64,000 nt of DNA, from positions 992,001-1,056,000 of the forward strand of contig JAHBTU010000003.1 in the NCBI GenBank assembly GCA_019638455.1, read 5' to 3'. This stretch comes from Saprospiraceae bacterium. Its GTDB lineage: Bacteria > Bacteroidota > Bacteroidia > Chitinophagales > Saprospiraceae. Shown here in pieces: positions 17,919-26,798 of this stretch; positions within the stretch are counted from its first letter, which is position 1; each line of letters begins with the position of its first letter. The notes under the pieces are model-generated. The model was not told the origin of the DNA. It ran no database searches and was given only the letters and a program-made list of their open reading frames with translations. Made by a program: the position numbers and the translations under genes.

Positions 17919-20816
17919 TTAGTTGTACAGATACATACTCCGATTCCTCTCCAATTCCCTGAAATACGGGTCTTTCAAATCTTTGATGAAGTAAATCGCC
18001 TCGCCCGTACTTTTCATTTCGGGGCCGAGGCGTTTGTCCACGCCGGGGAATTTTTCGAAGGAAAACACCGGGATTTTGATGGCGTAGCCGTCGAGTTTTT
18101 GCGTGATGTCGAAGTCCTTGAGTTTGTGCGTGCCGAGCATCACTTTGGTAGCGATGTTCAGGTACGGTACTCCATAAGCTTTGGCTATGAAAGGCGTGGT
18201 GCGCGAGGCGCGTGGGTTGGCCTCGATGACGTACACCTCGTCGTTTTTGATGGCGAACTGTATGTTTATCAAGCCTTTAATGTTCAGGGCGCGGGCGATT
18301 TTTTCCGCGTACTCGACCATTTGCTCGATGACGATGGGGCCGAGCGAATACTGCGGCAACACTGCCGACGAATCGCCCGAATGGATGCCCGCCGGCTCGA
18401 TGTGTTCCATAATACCCATGACGTGCATTTCGTCGCCATCGAAAATCGCGTCAATTTCGGCCTCTTTCGCACGTTCGAGGAATTGGTCAATCAGCACCCG
18501 GTTGTCGGGCAGGTGTTTGAAAATGGTGAGCACCTGGCGCTCCAACTCGTTGTCGTTGATGACGATTTTCATGCGTTGACCACCCAAAACGTAGGACGGG
18601 CGCACCAAAAGCGGGTAGGGAATTTTCTTCGCGATTTCCAGCGCCTCGTCCACATCGCGGGCAGCGCCGTACTTGGGGTAGGGGATGTTGAGTTCTTTCA
18701 AAAGGTCGCTGAAACGCCCCCGGTCTTCGGCGATGTCCATGTCGTTGAACGAGGTGCCGATGATGTTCCAGCCTTTTTTATGGAGGTCTTCGGCGAGTTT
18801 GAGCGCCGTTTGGCCACCGAGTTGCACGATGACGCCTTCGGGTTTTTCGTGTTCGAGGATTTCTTCCAAATGCTCCCAATATACCGGCTCGAAGTAGAGT
18901 TTGTCGGCCATATCGAAATCGGTGGAGACCGTTTCGGGGTTGCAGTTGACCATAATGGCCTCGTAGCCAACTTCTTTCGCCGCCAGCAAACCGTGTACGC
19001 AGCAGTAGTCGAATTCGATGCCTTGCCCGATGCGGTTGGGGCCGGAACCGAGTACGACGATTTTTTTCTTATCGGTGACGATGCTTTCGTTTTTGGGCGA
19101 TGCTTCGACGTTTACAAAACCTTCGAGGTTTCGTAAACGTGCCTCGTCGGCTGCGCCACTTTCAAAAGTCGAATAAAAATAATTGGTCTTCGACTCGAAC
19201 TCGGCGGCGCAGGTGTCCACCATTTTGTACACGCGCCGGATGCCCCGGCGTTTGCGCTCCTGGGTCACGAATTTTTCATCAATACGCAGCAACCACGCGA
19301 TTTGTGCGTCGGAGTAGCCGGATTTTTTAAGTTCGATGAAAAAATCGGTCGGGATGTCTTCCGGCACATTGTAGCGCAAAAGCCGCTCTTCCATTTTCAC
19401 CAAATCCTTGATTTGCCCGATAAACCAGGGGTCAATATTGGTGAATTTCTGAACGGTTTTGGACGGGATGCCGAGCCGCAATGCGTCTTTCACGCGGTAA
19501 ATGCGGTCGTCGCTCACCTTTTCCAACCGCTCCATGATGTCGTCGGTTTTGAGCCATTCCTTTTTGTCGGCGCCGAGTCCGGTGCGGTTGTTTTCCTGAC
19601 TCTGACAGGCTTTTTGCAGGGCTTCGTTGAAGGTTCGACCAATCGCCATGACCTCGCCGACGGATTTCATTTGCAAACCAAGGCGGTAGTCGGCGTTGGG
19701 GAATTTTTCAAAATTCCAGCGCGGCATTTTTACAATCACATAGTCCAACGTTGGCTCGAAATAGGCCGAAGTGGTTTTGGTAATTTGGTTTTTCAACTCG
19801 TCGAGTGTGTAGCCGATGGCGAGTTTGGCTGCGATTTTTGCAATCGGATAGCCTGTCGCTTTGGAGGCGAGGGCAGAGGAGCGAGACACGCGGGGATTGA
19901 CTTCAACGGCAATGAGTTCTTCGTTTTCAGGGTTTTGGGCAAACTGCACGTTGCAGCCGCCGGCGAAGTTGCCAAGCGCGCGCATGATTTTGATAGCCTG
20001 GTTGCGCATTTCCTGATAGGCTGTGTCGCTCAAAGTCATGGCCGGGGCGACGGTGATGCTGTCGCCGGTGTGGATGCCCATCGGGTCGAGATTTTCGACG
20101 GTGCAGATGATGACGACGTTGTCGTTTTGGTCGCGCAGGAGTTCGAGTTCGAATTCCTTCCAGCCGAGCACGGCTTTTTCTACCAAAACCTCGTGGGTGG
20201 GCGAGGCGTTGAGGCCGCGTTTGAGGGCTTCGTCGAAGTCTTCTTCGCGCATCACAAATCCTCCGCCCGTGCCGCCGAGCGTGTACGACGGGCGTATCAC
20301 CAACGGAAAACCAATCTTTTGTCCCGCTTCTTTGCCTTCTAAATAGGAGTTGGCGATGTAGGAAGGTGCGACGGAAAGACCCAAGTCCACGACAAGTTTT
20401 TTGAACTCTTCGCGGTTCTCGGTCGTCTCGATGGCTTTGGTGTCTACGCCAATCATGCGCACTCCATATTTTTCCCAAATGCCGAGTTTTTCGCACTCGA
20501 TGGCGAGGTTGAGCGCCGTTTGGCCGCCCATGGTGGGCAACACCGCGTCGAGGGCAGGCAGTTCGATGTTTTCCTGATGTTCCTGCAAAATTGCCTCGAT
20601 GCTCTCCGGCGTGAGGGGGCGGAGATAAACGTAGTCTGCCGTCACCGGGTCAGTCATGATGGTGGCCGGGTTCGAGTTGATGAGGGCGACTTTGATGCCT
20701 TCTTCGCGCAGGGAACGGCTGGCCTGTGAGCCGGAATAGTCGAATTCGCAGGCTTGGCCGATGACGATGGGGCCGGAGCCGATGATGAGGATGGATTGGA
20801 TGGAGGTATCTCGCAT
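17919..20816 (-). CDS. carB: Carbamoyl-phosphate synthase large subunit
   Basis: A 965-residue CarB, making carbamoyl phosphate from ammonia (supplied by CarA), bicarbonate and two ATP for pyrimidine and arginine synthesis. The two homologous ATP-grasp halves begin near residues 1 and 590 (SILIIGSGPIVIGQACEFDY and VVLGSGPNRIGQGIEFDYC). Both carry the grasp signatures (RPSYTLGGTGGG, RPSYVLGGQRMKIV) and the ExNPR(V/A)SR motifs. It ends shortly after LGPEMKSTGE, so the C-terminal MGS-like allosteric domain of the roughly 1073-residue E. coli enzyme is absent; I believe this is normal for Bacteroidota. No carA is adjacent. The start codon abuts a 10-bp tandem array, and the last codons are repeated three times downstream. 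Confidence 0.95.
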   Translation of the reverse strand: MRDTSIQSILIIGSGPIVIGQACEFDYSGSQASRSLREEGIKVALINSNPATIMTDPVTADYVYLRPLTPESIEAILQEHQENIELPALDAVLPTMGGQTALNLAIECEKLGIWEKYGVRMIGVDTKAIETTENREEFKKLVVDLGLSVAPSYIANSYLEGKEAGQKIGFPLVIRPSYTLGGTGGGFVMREEDFDEALKRGLNASPTHEVLVEKAVLGWKEFELELLRDQNDNVVIICTVENLDPMGIHTGDSITVAPAMTLSDTAYQEMRNQAIKIMRALGNFAGGCNVQFAQNPENEELIAVEVNPRVSRSSALASKATGYPIAKIAAKLAIGYTLDELKNQITKTTSAYFEPTLDYVIVKMPRWNFEKFPNADYRLGLQMKSVGEVMAIGRTFNEALQKACQSQENNRTGLGADKKEWLKTDDIMERLEKVSDDRIYRVKDALRLGIPSKTVQKFTNIDPWFIGQIKDLVKMEERLLRYNVPEDIPTDFFIELKKSGYSDAQIAWLLRIDEKFVTQERKRRGIRRVYKMVDTCAAEFESKTNYFYSTFESGAADEARLRNLEGFVNVEASPKNESIVTDKKKIVVLGSGPNRIGQGIEFDYCCVHGLLAAKEVGYEAIMVNCNPETVSTDFDMADKLYFEPVYWEHLEEILEHEKPEGVIVQLGGQTALKLAEDLHKKGWNIIGTSFNDMDIAEDRGRFSDLLKELNIPYPKYGAARDVDEALEIAKKIPYPLLVRPSYVLGGQRMKIVINDNELERQVLTIFKHLPDNRVLIDQFLERAKEAEIDAIFDGDEMHVMGIMEHIEPAGIHSGDSSAVLPQYSLGPIVIEQMVEYAEKIARALNIKGLINIQFAIKNDEVYVIEANPRASRTTPFIAKAYGVPYLNIATKVMLGTHKLKDFDITQKLDGYAIKIPVFSFEKFPGVDKRLGPEMKSTGEAIYFIKDLKDPYFRELERNRSMYLYN

Positions 20817-20979
20817 TGATTCGATTGATTCGATTAGACCGATTGATTCGATTGGTTCGATTGATTCGATTGGTTCGATTGATTCGATTGGTTCGATTGA
20901 TTCGATTGGTTCGATTGATTCGATTAAGTCGATTGATTCGATTGGTTCGATTGGTTCGATTTTTCGATTAAGTCGATTG
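20817..20979. repeat. 10-bp tandem array upstream of carB
   Basis: About sixteen units of a 10-bp motif (plus strand GATTCGATTG with variants GTTCGATTGA, GATTAGACC and GATTAAGTC). The array runs from the carB start codon to the end of the four-helix-bundle gene and encodes that gene's last residues. It is the whole 5' untranslated region of carB, so any carB promoter or ribosome-binding site lies in or beyond the repeat. Confidence 0.9.
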
Positions 20980-21354
20980 GGGAGGTTTGGGGTTGGTTTT
21001 TTTTAAGTTTTTTCTGGCTGTTCCGATGGACGATACGATGATTGAAATCAGTTCATCGGCTTCTTTGTAAAGAGGGACTATCGCAGGCCGAAATTCAGCG
21101 TCAAGAGCGACTGTAAATTCGAGCCAAAACATCGTTTCATCCAGTTCTTCCTCTACGATTTTGAGTTTATTGATAAAATCTTTGCCTGACTTACGGCGAC
21201 AAGCGGCCCTGTAATTCGCTGCCGCTGAAGGGGCTGACCGCACCATCTGATTGCGAACGGCTTTAAACTCAGGCGTATTTGGAAGGGTTCGCGTAAATAG
21301 GACGACTTCAACCGCCCAGTCTTTGAACCGCTTTTTTAGTTCTTCCGATGTCAT
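20968..21354 (-). CDS. Four helix bundle protein (S23/IVS family)
   Basis: A 128-residue protein of the 23S-rRNA-intervening-sequence family: MTSEELKKRFKDWAVEVV, RSAPSAAANYRAACR and EEELDETMFWLEFT are its signatures. Members form pentamers of antiparallel four-helix bundles, of unknown role. Here the gene is not inside an rRNA. It sits between 10-bp tandem arrays on both sides, and the arrays extend the frame upstream with Asn-Arg repeats. ATG 21354 was chosen as the first codon of the conserved domain. Confidence 0.8.
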   Translation of the reverse strand: MTSEELKKRFKDWAVEVVLFTRTLPNTPEFKAVRNQMVRSAPSAAANYRAACRRKSGKDFINKLKIVEEELDETMFWLEFTVALDAEFRPAIVPLYKEADELISIIVSSIGTARKNLKKTNPKPPQST

Positions 21355-21527
21355 TTGATTGATTCGATTGATTCGATTGGTTCGATTGATTCGATTGGTT
21401 CGATTAGACCGATTGATTCGATTGATTCGATTGATTCGATTGGTTCGATTGGTTCGATTAGACCGATTGATTCGATTGATTCGATTAGACCGATTGATTC
21501 GATTGATTCGATTGATTCGATTGGTCA
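21355..21527. repeat. 10-bp tandem array upstream of four-helix gene
   Basis: About seventeen units of the same GATTCGATTG-type motif found before carB, in the same orientation, ending at the four-helix ATG. Units differ at one or two positions (TTC/GTTC/GACC). Confidence 0.88.
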
Positions 21528-21535
21528 AAATCGGC

Positions 21536-21609
21536 TAAATCGAATCAATCGAACCAATCGAATCAATCGAACCAATCGGTCTAATCGAACCAATCGAACC
21601 AATCGAAAT
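21536..21609. repeat. 10-bp tandem array, inverted orientation
   Basis: About seven units in the opposite orientation (AATCGAATCA, AATCGAACCA), separated from the previous array by only 8 bases. Together the two arrays form an imperfect palindrome able to fold into a hairpin with a stem of about 70 bp. Confidence 0.85.
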
Positions 21610-21613
21610 AATT

Positions 21614-21655
21614 AAAAAAATGCCGGAAACCGGGTCAAAAACCCGAATTCCGGCA
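21614..21655 (-). terminator. Intrinsic terminator after SH3 protein gene
   Basis: On the minus strand a strong stem (TGCCGGAA...TTCCGGCA, with an inner CCGGGT/ACCCG) is followed by seven T. It lies about 110 bases past the stop of the SH3-protein gene (21765). Confidence 0.8.
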
Positions 21656-21764
21656 TGGCCGAAGTGAAAAGCGAAGGGTGTCGTTTTTTCATTTCGAGGG
21701 GCGAAGGTAGGAAAAGCGAAAAGATTTGACTAATAAATTTCTCTTGTATGGAAAGAACAGAAGT

Positions 21765-22553
21765 TTACTCGCCAGCCCATAAGTAGTACTTCACGTAACT
21801 TTCATCTTCTGTCTGCCCGATGCCAAGATGCGGGAAGTAGTCGTTATCGAGTTTTGGTAGTTGATACCCAAACTCAAAAAGTTTGTGGGGCAGTACAAAA
21901 CAAGGTCCTTTCTCATCAACCTCGCAATCCCGATTATCTCCCAATGGATAGGCGAACCGCGTAGGCTGGGGCATTATCAAGGAATCCGCTCCGAGATGTC
22001 GGAAAATAGCTTTCGCCACCAAAAACAAATCCTTTGTGAGCAATGGGCTGCCTACGCTCATCTTCACATGTGGGTTCCAAGTCGGCTCGTCGGTTTTTAA
22101 TTCGATTTGGGAGCCTCCTTTGTAACGATAAAATTGGATGTGCGTTACTACACGTTCCGGTTGCCAGGTGCTCATAAAAATGACAGGATCGCCAAACTTC
22201 TGGAAATACCGTTCGCAATACGCCGTGAGATTTTTTACGCTTGTATCTGGTGCAGGCAATTGACTCAAAAAACCATTGAAAAGATAACCTTCTTTTCCTT
22301 GCCAACTTACCCGAGTAATACGACCTGGAATGTTTTCGATTGTGTCAATCCCATCTCCGGGTCGAACACCATACGCTACTACGCTAGCGCCGTAAGGCAC
22401 GTTCGCGATAACCGTACCATCGGGTTTATCGAACATTTGCAGACCAGACAAGGCAAGTACGTTCAGCGTATCACTTTTTAAGGAATCGCCAATGGCGTAA
22501 GTATTAGGGGAAAAAAGCGATGCGGCGAGCAGGAGAAAAATCAGTTTTCTCAT
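21765..22553 (-). CDS. Secreted SH3-like domain protein
   Basis: A 262-residue exported protein with signal peptide MRKLIFLLLAASLFSPNTYA. Residues 30-90 form a bacterial SH3-like domain (LNVLALSGLQMFDKPDGTVI, then WQGKEGYLFNGFL), a fold often used for binding cell-wall or glycan ligands. The remainder (to 262) is a beta-rich region of no family I recognise. ATG 22553 was chosen because the signal peptide begins there; the frame continues 12 codons further upstream. Single gene followed by a strong terminator. Confidence 0.65.
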   Translation of the reverse strand: MRKLIFLLLAASLFSPNTYAIGDSLKSDTLNVLALSGLQMFDKPDGTVIANVPYGASVVAYGVRPGDGIDTIENIPGRITRVSWQGKEGYLFNGFLSQLPAPDTSVKNLTAYCERYFQKFGDPVIFMSTWQPERVVTHIQFYRYKGGSQIELKTDEPTWNPHVKMSVGSPLLTKDLFLVAKAIFRHLGADSLIMPQPTRFAYPLGDNRDCEVDEKGPCFVLPHKLFEFGYQLPKLDNDYFPHLGIGQTEDESYVKYYLWAGE

Positions 22554-22720
22554 TTGAAGTGCCAATTGAATGAGTGGATAAACTTTCAAACGAAAAAAAG
22601 TGGATTATCTTTCCATGCGGCAAGGCCTGCATTTTTCATTTTAAAGGGCAATGCTAGGAAACGGAGACAAAACAACCACAGACTTTTAAAAAGTTGTTCG
22701 AACCTTTCGTCGTCGTCATC

Positions 22721-25177
22721 TTAAAACTCTACGATGATGCCGATACTGGGCAGCAAAGAGCCTTCTGTGTTTTCAAGTAGCAAAGGCACAGCGTTGCTGC
22801 CATCGGTCCGCAGAGGCTGACCGTCGGTGGTGACGAATGCTTTGCCATCGGAAGTCCGTTGGAAGGTGTAGTTGGGTGGGGCGGGGTTCACGGTGTTCAG
22901 CAGGTTTTGGACATCAATGAATACGTCGAGCGTAGTGCGTCGGAAATTCCATTTTTTATCCAAACGGAGGTCTAATTGACTAAAGTTGCCGAGACGCAGG
23001 GTGTTGAGCCGGCTGTTGTCGAGCACACCGGTTCCAATCGTGGCGTAATTGAGGCGGCTGGCTTCCAAGTCGAGGGGGGTATAAGGCACGCCACCTTGCA
23101 GGCGGTATTTGATGCCCAGTTCCCAGTTCCGTTTGAATTTGTAACCGGCGAGCAGAGAGAGCAAATGGCGATTATCCCAGGCCGAAGCGGTCAGTTCGCC
23201 GTCTGCGTTGCTGAATTTTGACCAAAAAAGAGTGTACGAGCCTGTAAAGTAAAGGTCGTTGTTCAGTTTTTGCTGCGCAAACAATTCCAGACCGTAAGCC
23301 TCGCCTGTGCCGGTAGCCAACACGCGCTCGTTGCCGAGAATACCGAACCCGCCGCCGCGGTTGGCAAGCGAAATGCCGTCGAACGCGCTGACGGGGTAGT
23401 CTTCGTATTTTTTGTAAAAACCTTCGAGTGTGAAACGCAACACGCGGGTCGGCACAAACTCGAGTCCCGCCACATAATGGTCGCTGCGCAAATAGGGTTG
23501 GTCTTTGTTGACCAAACTGCCCGATTCGTCGCGGTAGCCCAGCACGGTGTAAAGTGGGGTTTTAAAGTAGCGGCCTACCGAGGCGTTCGCTTTCCATTTG
23601 GGAGCCAGCGCATAACTCAAACTAAGGCGAGGGCTGAAGGTGTTAAGCACGTTTTCCCCATCGTCCGTGAACGTGTTGCCATCCACCCGGACACCTGCCG
23701 ATACGCCAAGCCGTTCGTTGAAAAAAGTGCGGTTGACCTGACCGAATCCGCCGAATTTGAAAAAATCAATCGCCGTGTTGAAACGCTGCTCCACCGCAGG
23801 TTGAACGACGACTCCCGCCGAATCGAGCACTTCCGCCCGCAGCCGGGTGTAGGAATTGTTGTTGTATTTGACATATTGAGCCATGATGCCCGCGCTGAAT
23901 TTCCACGCGCCCGAATAGCGGTTGATATCGAACCGAAGTTTGTTTTCGATTTCCTGACTTTGTATGCCGAGAATGCGTTTCGACTCGTCCGACTGCTTGC
24001 CGTCCGTGTTGTCGGCGAACTGGTCAAGTTGGTTGTCGAGCATATTGCGGCTAAGCGTCAGGTTCCAAAATCCGTTGTTAATGAGGCGTTTGAGTGTAAA
24101 GCCCTGTGTGTAGTTCCACTGGTTGACACCCGGCGTCGCGCTTAAAATGTACAAATTTTCGGGAGTCGCGTCTTTGGGCGCTTCAAAGAAAAAATCGTCA
24201 ATCGCGCCCACGCCGAGCGCGGTGAGCGTCGTTTTTGAGTTGATTTTGTGCGTGATTTTGTATTGAAAATCCCAATAATCCGGTCGAATGGGCAAGCCGA
24301 GTGCCTCGAACAAAAGTTGGAGATAAGAGCGCCGGGCCGAAGCCAAAAAAGTTGTTTTGCCGTTCTTTTTGCCCAGCGGCCCTTCTGCAGTAAGGGCGGT
24401 TTCGGAGGCGCTCACCCGAACATTTCCCTGTATTCTTTCCGGGTTGCCGTCGCGTTGGCGGAATTGCAGCACCGACGAAAGTGTATTGTCGTAGCGGGCA
24501 TTGAAAGCACTGCTCGACAAGGTAGCGTCTTCGATAAAAGACACGTTGAGCATTCCCACCGGTCCGCCTGCCGCGCCCTGCGTGGAAAAGTGATTGATGA
24601 CGGGGATTTCCACGCCGTCGAGGTAAAACACGTTTTCGCTCGGCCCGCCGCCTCTGATAATCAAGTCGTTGCGAAAGCCGCCGCCTGTACCGGCCACGCC
24701 GCCCACGCCCGGCAACGCCTGCACCACCCGGCTAATATCGAAGTTGCCGCCGGGGTTGCTTTTGATTTCCTCCGCAGAAAGATTCTGGATAGAGAGCGGT
24801 GTTTCGATAGAAGCGATGCGCACCGAACGGTTCTCGGCCACCACTACCTCGCCGAGCGATTTGGCGTCGGGTTCCAGTTCGACATTGAGTTGGTTGACAT
24901 TGCCCGTTGTGATGACGATGTTGAATTTTGTTTGGCTGGCGTAGCCCAAATAGGAAATGGTAACATTGTAAGTGCGCGGCGGGATACCCGCAATGCGGAA
25001 GTTACCATCCACATCCGTCACCGCGCCCAGGTCGCTGTCGTCGAGTTTGACAGACGCGCCTATCAGCGCCTCCTGAGTGAGTTTGTCTTTTACAGAGCCG
25101 GCGAGCGAGCCGGTGTTCTGCGCGGCGACATTCCTGTAAACGAGGAAAAATGGGAGAAAAAGAAGTAAGATTCGCAT
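22721..25177 (-). CDS. TonB-dependent outer-membrane receptor
   Basis: An 818-residue receptor. Signal peptide to about residue 20 (VYRNVAAQ). CarboxypepD_reg-like beta-sandwich at 25-105 (GSVKDKLTQEALIGASVKL, GNFRIAGIPPRTYNVTISYL). TonB plug at 115-240 (SVRIASIETPLSIQNLSAEE, GGFRNDLIIRGGGPSENVFY). A 22-strand barrel follows, ending in the usual aromatic C-terminus. No SusD gene follows, so it is not a classic SusCD pair. The divergent MarR-type regulator at 25367 shares the 189-base gap and may control it. Substrate unknown. Confidence 0.88.
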   Translation of the reverse strand: MRILLLFLPFFLVYRNVAAQNTGSLAGSVKDKLTQEALIGASVKLDDSDLGAVTDVDGNFRIAGIPPRTYNVTISYLGYASQTKFNIVITTGNVNQLNVELEPDAKSLGEVVVAENRSVRIASIETPLSIQNLSAEEIKSNPGGNFDISRVVQALPGVGGVAGTGGGFRNDLIIRGGGPSENVFYLDGVEIPVINHFSTQGAAGGPVGMLNVSFIEDATLSSSAFNARYDNTLSSVLQFRQRDGNPERIQGNVRVSASETALTAEGPLGKKNGKTTFLASARRSYLQLLFEALGLPIRPDYWDFQYKITHKINSKTTLTALGVGAIDDFFFEAPKDATPENLYILSATPGVNQWNYTQGFTLKRLINNGFWNLTLSRNMLDNQLDQFADNTDGKQSDESKRILGIQSQEIENKLRFDINRYSGAWKFSAGIMAQYVKYNNNSYTRLRAEVLDSAGVVVQPAVEQRFNTAIDFFKFGGFGQVNRTFFNERLGVSAGVRVDGNTFTDDGENVLNTFSPRLSLSYALAPKWKANASVGRYFKTPLYTVLGYRDESGSLVNKDQPYLRSDHYVAGLEFVPTRVLRFTLEGFYKKYEDYPVSAFDGISLANRGGGFGILGNERVLATGTGEAYGLELFAQQKLNNDLYFTGSYTLFWSKFSNADGELTASAWDNRHLLSLLAGYKFKRNWELGIKYRLQGGVPYTPLDLEASRLNYATIGTGVLDNSRLNTLRLGNFSQLDLRLDKKWNFRRTTLDVFIDVQNLLNTVNPAPPNYTFQRTSDGKAFVTTDGQPLRTDGSNAVPLLLENTEGSLLPSIGIIVEF

Positions 25178-25366
25178 GAGTGTTTGAAAGATTTTTGTCT
25201 TGATTTTGAATACGCTTCGAGACATTCGCCCAACCTTGTCCGGCCATTCGGATTTGCGAGCCTGGCTGCAAAAAGTCTTTAAAGCAAACCCTAAACAAAC
25301 ACTCGTTTGCCGTGTTTAGTTTTTTATCAAACTTTTTTTAAAAAAATAATTTTATATAAAACTAAA

Positions 25367-26044
25367 ATGCGAACTGCTTTTCTTCGGGAACTGCTCGATT
25401 TGATTGAGGCCTTCGAGCGGGAAGGCGGCGACACCAATCAATTGGACAAGGAATCATTTGCCAGCTGGCTCATCACTTCTCGGCATGCAAGTGCAAAGAA
25501 GCAAAGCCGGCAACCGGCAACCGGCCCCCGGCTCAACGGCTTGATAGCCATGTACTTGAGTTTTATGGGACGTTACGCCCAGTTCTACGGCCGCCGGGTA
25601 TTTCGGGATTCGAAGATTTATTCCGACGACGACTGGGGCATCCTGGTGTCGCTTTTTCCAGACTTGCAGATGAAAAAAATCGAAGTGTTGCGCGGCTGCA
25701 TTATGGAAAAATCCTCCGGCAACGAAGTGCTCAAACGCCTGCTGAAACAGGGGCTGATACGGGAAAAACCGCACCCGGACGATCGGCGCTCCAAATTAGT
25801 CATGCTCAGCGATGCGGGCAGGGCAGCCTTCATGTCTGTCCAAAATGGCATCGAGCGCCTTTCGGATGTCGTCGTTGCCGACCTGACGGAAGAGGAAAAA
25901 GCGACCCTGCTACATCTGCTGACCAAGCTTCACCTTTTTCACAAGCCGATTTTTGATGAAGCCGACGAAAAGACATTGGGGGAGATGCTGGGGCAAGCAA
26001 TCCACGAAGATGGATTGGACGACGAAAATGCAGAAAAGGTATAA
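25367..26044 (+). CDS. MarR-type winged-helix regulator
   Basis: A 225-residue regulator with a winged-helix DNA-binding domain at about residues 95-170: IMEKSSGNEVLKRLLKQGLI is the recognition helix region and REKPHPDDRRSKLVMLSDAG is the wing, typical of MarR. The N-terminal 90 residues and the acidic C-terminus (about 25 residues) are longer than usual for the family. It is divergent from the TonB receptor gene and may regulate both. The promoter region is very A+T-rich. Confidence 0.82.
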   Translation: MRTAFLRELLDLIEAFEREGGDTNQLDKESFASWLITSRHASAKKQSRQPATGPRLNGLIAMYLSFMGRYAQFYGRRVFRDSKIYSDDDWGILVSLFPDLQMKKIEVLRGCIMEKSSGNEVLKRLLKQGLIREKPHPDDRRSKLVMLSDAGRAAFMSVQNGIERLSDVVVADLTEEEKATLLHLLTKLHLFHKPIFDEADEKTLGEMLGQAIHEDGLDDENAEKV

Positions 26045-26142
26045 AATTGAAAGATTTTTGGGCAAAATGACAATTTGTAAAATAATTTGTTTTTAAATTC
26101 GCCGCATCTTTCACCTTATTTTCAAACAAAAATCAACTTGTT

Positions 26143-26583
26143 ATGGAAAGAAAAACAAATTGGCTGGCAATCGTCGCCTCTGCTGTCGCGGGCATGGTCA
26201 TTGGTTTCATTTGGTACGGCTTCCTCTTCAACGAACAGTGGATGGCCGGAAACGGCTTCACTGTTGAGGGTACCGGAGAAAATCAAAAAATGTTCAAAAA
26301 CGGCGTAGAAGTGCCCATGTCGTTCACGCCCATGATTGTCAACACGGTCGTCATGGCCGTTTATGCGCTCATCATGGATTGGCTGTTCAAAAAGATGAAC
26401 GTCAGCACCTGGCAGACGGGCGCGACCATCGGCGCTGGCATCGGTTTGATTATGTTGCTCGGCGTACTCGTCGGCAATATGTTCGCCATGAACCCCATGA
26501 GCCTGACGCTGGTGGATGGCTCCTACTCGTTTGTGCTGTTTGTCGTCATCGGCGCGATTGTGGGCGGCTGGCGGAAGAAGTGA
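26143..26583 (+). CDS. DUF1761 membrane protein
   Basis: A 146-residue inner-membrane protein with four helices: WLAIVASAVAGMVIGFIWYG, then MIVNTVVMAVYALIMDWLF, ATIGAGIGLIMLLGVLVGNM and SFVLFVVIGAIVGGW. The family is of unknown function and common in Bacteroidota. The gene lies 98 bases after the MarR gene on the same strand and may be part of the same unit. It ends in a basic tail (WRKK). Confidence 0.75.
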   Translation: MERKTNWLAIVASAVAGMVIGFIWYGFLFNEQWMAGNGFTVEGTGENQKMFKNGVEVPMSFTPMIVNTVVMAVYALIMDWLFKKMNVSTWQTGATIGAGIGLIMLLGVLVGNMFAMNPMSLTLVDGSYSFVLFVVIGAIVGGWRKK

Positions 26584-26798
26584 CAATTTGCAAACACTTG
26601 ACTCTGAATATACTGCGACCGCTTTGTCGAGAAAATCGGCGAGGCGGTTTTTTGCATCAATTGGGGACAATTTCTTACCAAGAGAAAAACAACACAGGCA
26701 ACACCCGCAACACCGCAACCGCCAGACTGCCAAGGGGAAAAAAGAAGACGGGTGCATTTCGGACAGGTTGGAGAAGGCGACTCGCGAAAAGGAATGCC

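Noticed and set aside
17892..19136. 414-codon frame antisense to carB, and a further long antisense frame at 19302-20342
   Set aside because: Shadow frames produced by the codon bias of carB on the opposite strand; no homology.
21355..21528. N-terminal extension of the four-helix-bundle protein by Asn-Arg repeats
   Set aside because: Pure translation of the tandem array; the family domain begins at ATG 21354. Kept in mind as possible if translation starts upstream.
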